This document shows, in pieces, positions 62,331 through 64,000 of a DNA stretch of 64,000 nucleotides (position 1 is the stretch's first letter; every line of letters begins with the position of its first letter). A program made the position numbers and the translations under genes. Where the stretch lies: contig JAVLUZ010000403.1 in assembly GCA_036768485.1 (NCBI GenBank), positions 62,001-126,000 of the forward strand, given 5' to 3'. The DNA is from Mermis nigrescens (taxonomy: Eukaryota; Nematoda; Enoplea; Mermithida; Mermithidae). The notes beneath the pieces were generated by a model, which searched no databases, had not been told where the DNA came from, and saw only the letters and a program-made list of their open reading frames with translations.

Positions 62331-63435
62331 GTTCAAAAAATTAAAACAAAATCGATTATAATCATATAATTGCATTAAATTACCCATTATATATATGTAG
62401 TTCATAATTATTGTAAAAGATATATTGCAATAATTTAATTTTAAATAAAATAGAACACAAATCGTAATAACACATAAATAATAACGTGCATTATAATAGA
62501 CAGGATAATGATATAAAATTAAAATAATTAGGAAAGGTTTAATCATTAAAAAGACAACAAGGGATCAAAATGATGTAGCATAATATAGTATGCATTATTT
62601 CTCGGTGCAAAAATTAGAGTGAAAGAAAACCGATCAAACGGCTGTGTAAACTATCGAAATTTGCATACTACAGAAAAGTTAGCAATTTGTATTCTTATGC
62701 AAAAATTAAAAAAAAAATATTAGGAAAATATTAATGTTAAACTAAATCAATATAATACGTCCAAGAAATAAAAAATTACAGATTAAACAAAAGCATAAGC
62801 TATATATACAATAAAGATAAAGACCACGAAAAAGACTGCAATGATAAACACGTTTGAAAGATTATATACTTTTGAATATTTTTTGGCTGCAGAAATACGA
62901 TCGCGTAAATGACTTAGAAAGAAAAATTGAATAATAGAAACTTAGAAAAACAAAAGTCAGGAAAAAACACAATAAAATAAAAACATTTAAAAATATAATA
63001 AAAACAAATAAATTATAAATAGATTTTAAAAAACTAAGATTAGAGCAGAAAATGAAAGAGTATATTTAGATAATTGGGGAAAAACCGAAAGAATTCAAAA
63101 GAGAATGGTAAACGAAAAAGCACCGAGCATACGAGAAATGAAAATGAACGAAAAAATATAAATATTTAAAATAGCAGCAATCAGGAAAAAATTCAACAAA
63201 ATTAGCAATTGAAGGAAATTGACTACAGGCATGTTTAAATATAGAGAAATTTTGGAAAAAATAACAAAAATTTTTAAAAGACTTAAAAATAGAAAATTTT
63301 GGAAAAAATAAGAAAATTTTTTAAAAAGAATAAAAAATAGAAAATTTTGGAAAAAACAACAAAAAATTTTAAAAAGAATAAAAAAATATTTTAAAAAAGG
63401 TGAGAAAATATTTTAAAAATCGAACAAAAGAATAT
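62331..63435. other. A-rich sequence, no gene seen
   Basis: A-rich on the plus strand, with AAATTTTGGAAAAAA(T/C)AA repeated three or four times at about 63240-63400. It may be the 3' side or an intron of the minus-strand gene at 63436. Confidence 0.45.
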
Positions 63436-63669
63436 TCAAATAGGGATATTATCACTTATCGAACCTTCGCTGACGAAATTTAAATCGAGAAAAAGCGAAT
63501 GATAGGCCTTCAACAGCTGTTCCGCTTCATCAAAGTCACCCGAAATCAACGAATTCTGTATTTTTTCGTTCAATTGTCTAATTTCCTCATCCTCAGGGAC
63601 ATAATCTATCGGCCACCGTTTGAAACCATCAAATAACCACAAAGTTTTGTCGGCCCAACGAGCGAATTC
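63436..63669 (-). CDS. Exon of a possible ankyrin-type gene
   Basis: Minus strand, after the acceptor GTATGTGTTAG. It reads EFARWADKTLWLFDGFKRW, PIDYVPEDEEIRQLNEKIQN, SLISGDFDEAEQLLKAYHSL and FLDLNFVSEG, then SISDNIPI and a stop at 63436. The NEKIQNSLISGDFDEAEQLLK stretch resembles the first helix pair of an ankyrin array. Either it is a terminal exon, or it ends earlier at a weak donor (GTCAGC or GTTCGA) and continues into the ankyrin exon at 58419-58502. The frame, acceptor and composition differ clearly from the flanking simple sequence, so coding is likely; the family is not certain. Confidence 0.5.
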   Translation of the reverse strand, partial: EFARWADKTLWLFDGFKRWPIDYVPEDEEIRQLNEKIQNSLISGDFDEAEQLLKAYHSLFLDLNFVSEGSISDNIPI

Positions 63670-63766
63670 CTAACACATACTGGGACTTTAAGCGGAACAG
63701 CACTTTACACTACAGAAATTCAACATTGTACAGCGCTCACCATGTAAGTTGACGCACCATCATCAT

Positions 63767-64000
63767 ACCTGGGCGTAAGGGGTTTGGGGGTTATGCACCC
63801 CACAGAAATCAAAATACCTCCAGAAAAGCAAAATGCCCCCAGAAACCGAAGTACCCCTCCAGAAACCAAAATACCCCCCAGAAACCAAAATACCCCGACC
63901 AGAAACCTCCAGAAACAAATCTCCAGAAACCAAAATCCCCCAGAAACCTAAAATACCCCAGAACCATACCCCCAGAAACCAAAATGTCCCCCAGACGAAT
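63767..64000. mobile_element. Family B MITE with an expanded internal repeat, cut by the window end
   Basis: Starts CATACCTGGGCGTAAGGGG. The normal CCCCAGAAACCAAAATAC word is then repeated about ten times (63800-63998) instead of once or twice. The right end lies outside the window. Confidence 0.85.

Noticed and set aside
61582..62546. Leu/Ile-rich frames that look like membrane proteins
   Set aside because: They are the antisense of the second AAT array; hydrophobicity is a by-product of ATT/TTA codons.

Overview
The window is AT-rich animal nuclear DNA. It has spliced genes with GT-AG introns, very long introns, microsatellites and an exceptional load of short DNA transposons. I cannot name the species; an invertebrate metazoan is the most that can be supported. 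Nothing looks bacterial, viral or organellar. Almost all of the 60-140 codon open frames are chance frames inside repeats. The genes below were rebuilt exon by exon from splice sites and reading-frame phase, and none is confirmed by transcripts.

Gene layout. (1) Plus strand, 7.49-32.69 kb: a homocysteine S-methyltransferase in six exons spread over 25 kb, 305 codons, with its three zinc-ligand cysteines but without the SGE...W segment that the family usually carries. (2) Inside its second intron, 8.52-14.50 kb: a complete hAT transposon with a perfect 8-bp target duplication, a 16-bp perfect terminal inverted repeat, GGACCC subterminal arrays at both ends and a ten-exon, 604-aa BED-finger transposase on the minus strand with no stop or frameshift. 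(3) 33.2 kb, plus: a ribosomal protein eL18-like exon remnant. (4) Minus strand, 40.9-52.7 kb: five phase-compatible exons of an unrecognised gene with a probable membrane segment. (5) Minus strand, 53.8-63.7 kb: three exons of an ankyrin-like gene or genes, with exons missing between them.

The rest is mainly non-autonomous hAT-type elements, recognised by short inverted ends and 8-bp target duplications that can be read directly. Family A is about 170 bp (CAGGCACGTA...TACGTGCCTG). Family B is about 230-300 bp (CATAGGTGGGC...GCCCAGGTATG), with around forty copies. Family C is 170-790 bp (CAGTGGCGGAT...ATCCGCCACTG). Family D is 160-740 bp (CACTG-TTTTTTTGTAC ends). Family E is a 1.8-kb element, and there are rarer types. 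They nest in each other, and some sit in serial chains that share one target site. A GC-rich 15-bp hairpin (CGGCGC-GAA-GCGCCG) recurs inside several families that are otherwise different. The last 6 kb are dominated by AAT-type repeats, AT-rich simple sequence and a repeated GCAGTGTAAACTGCTT motif.
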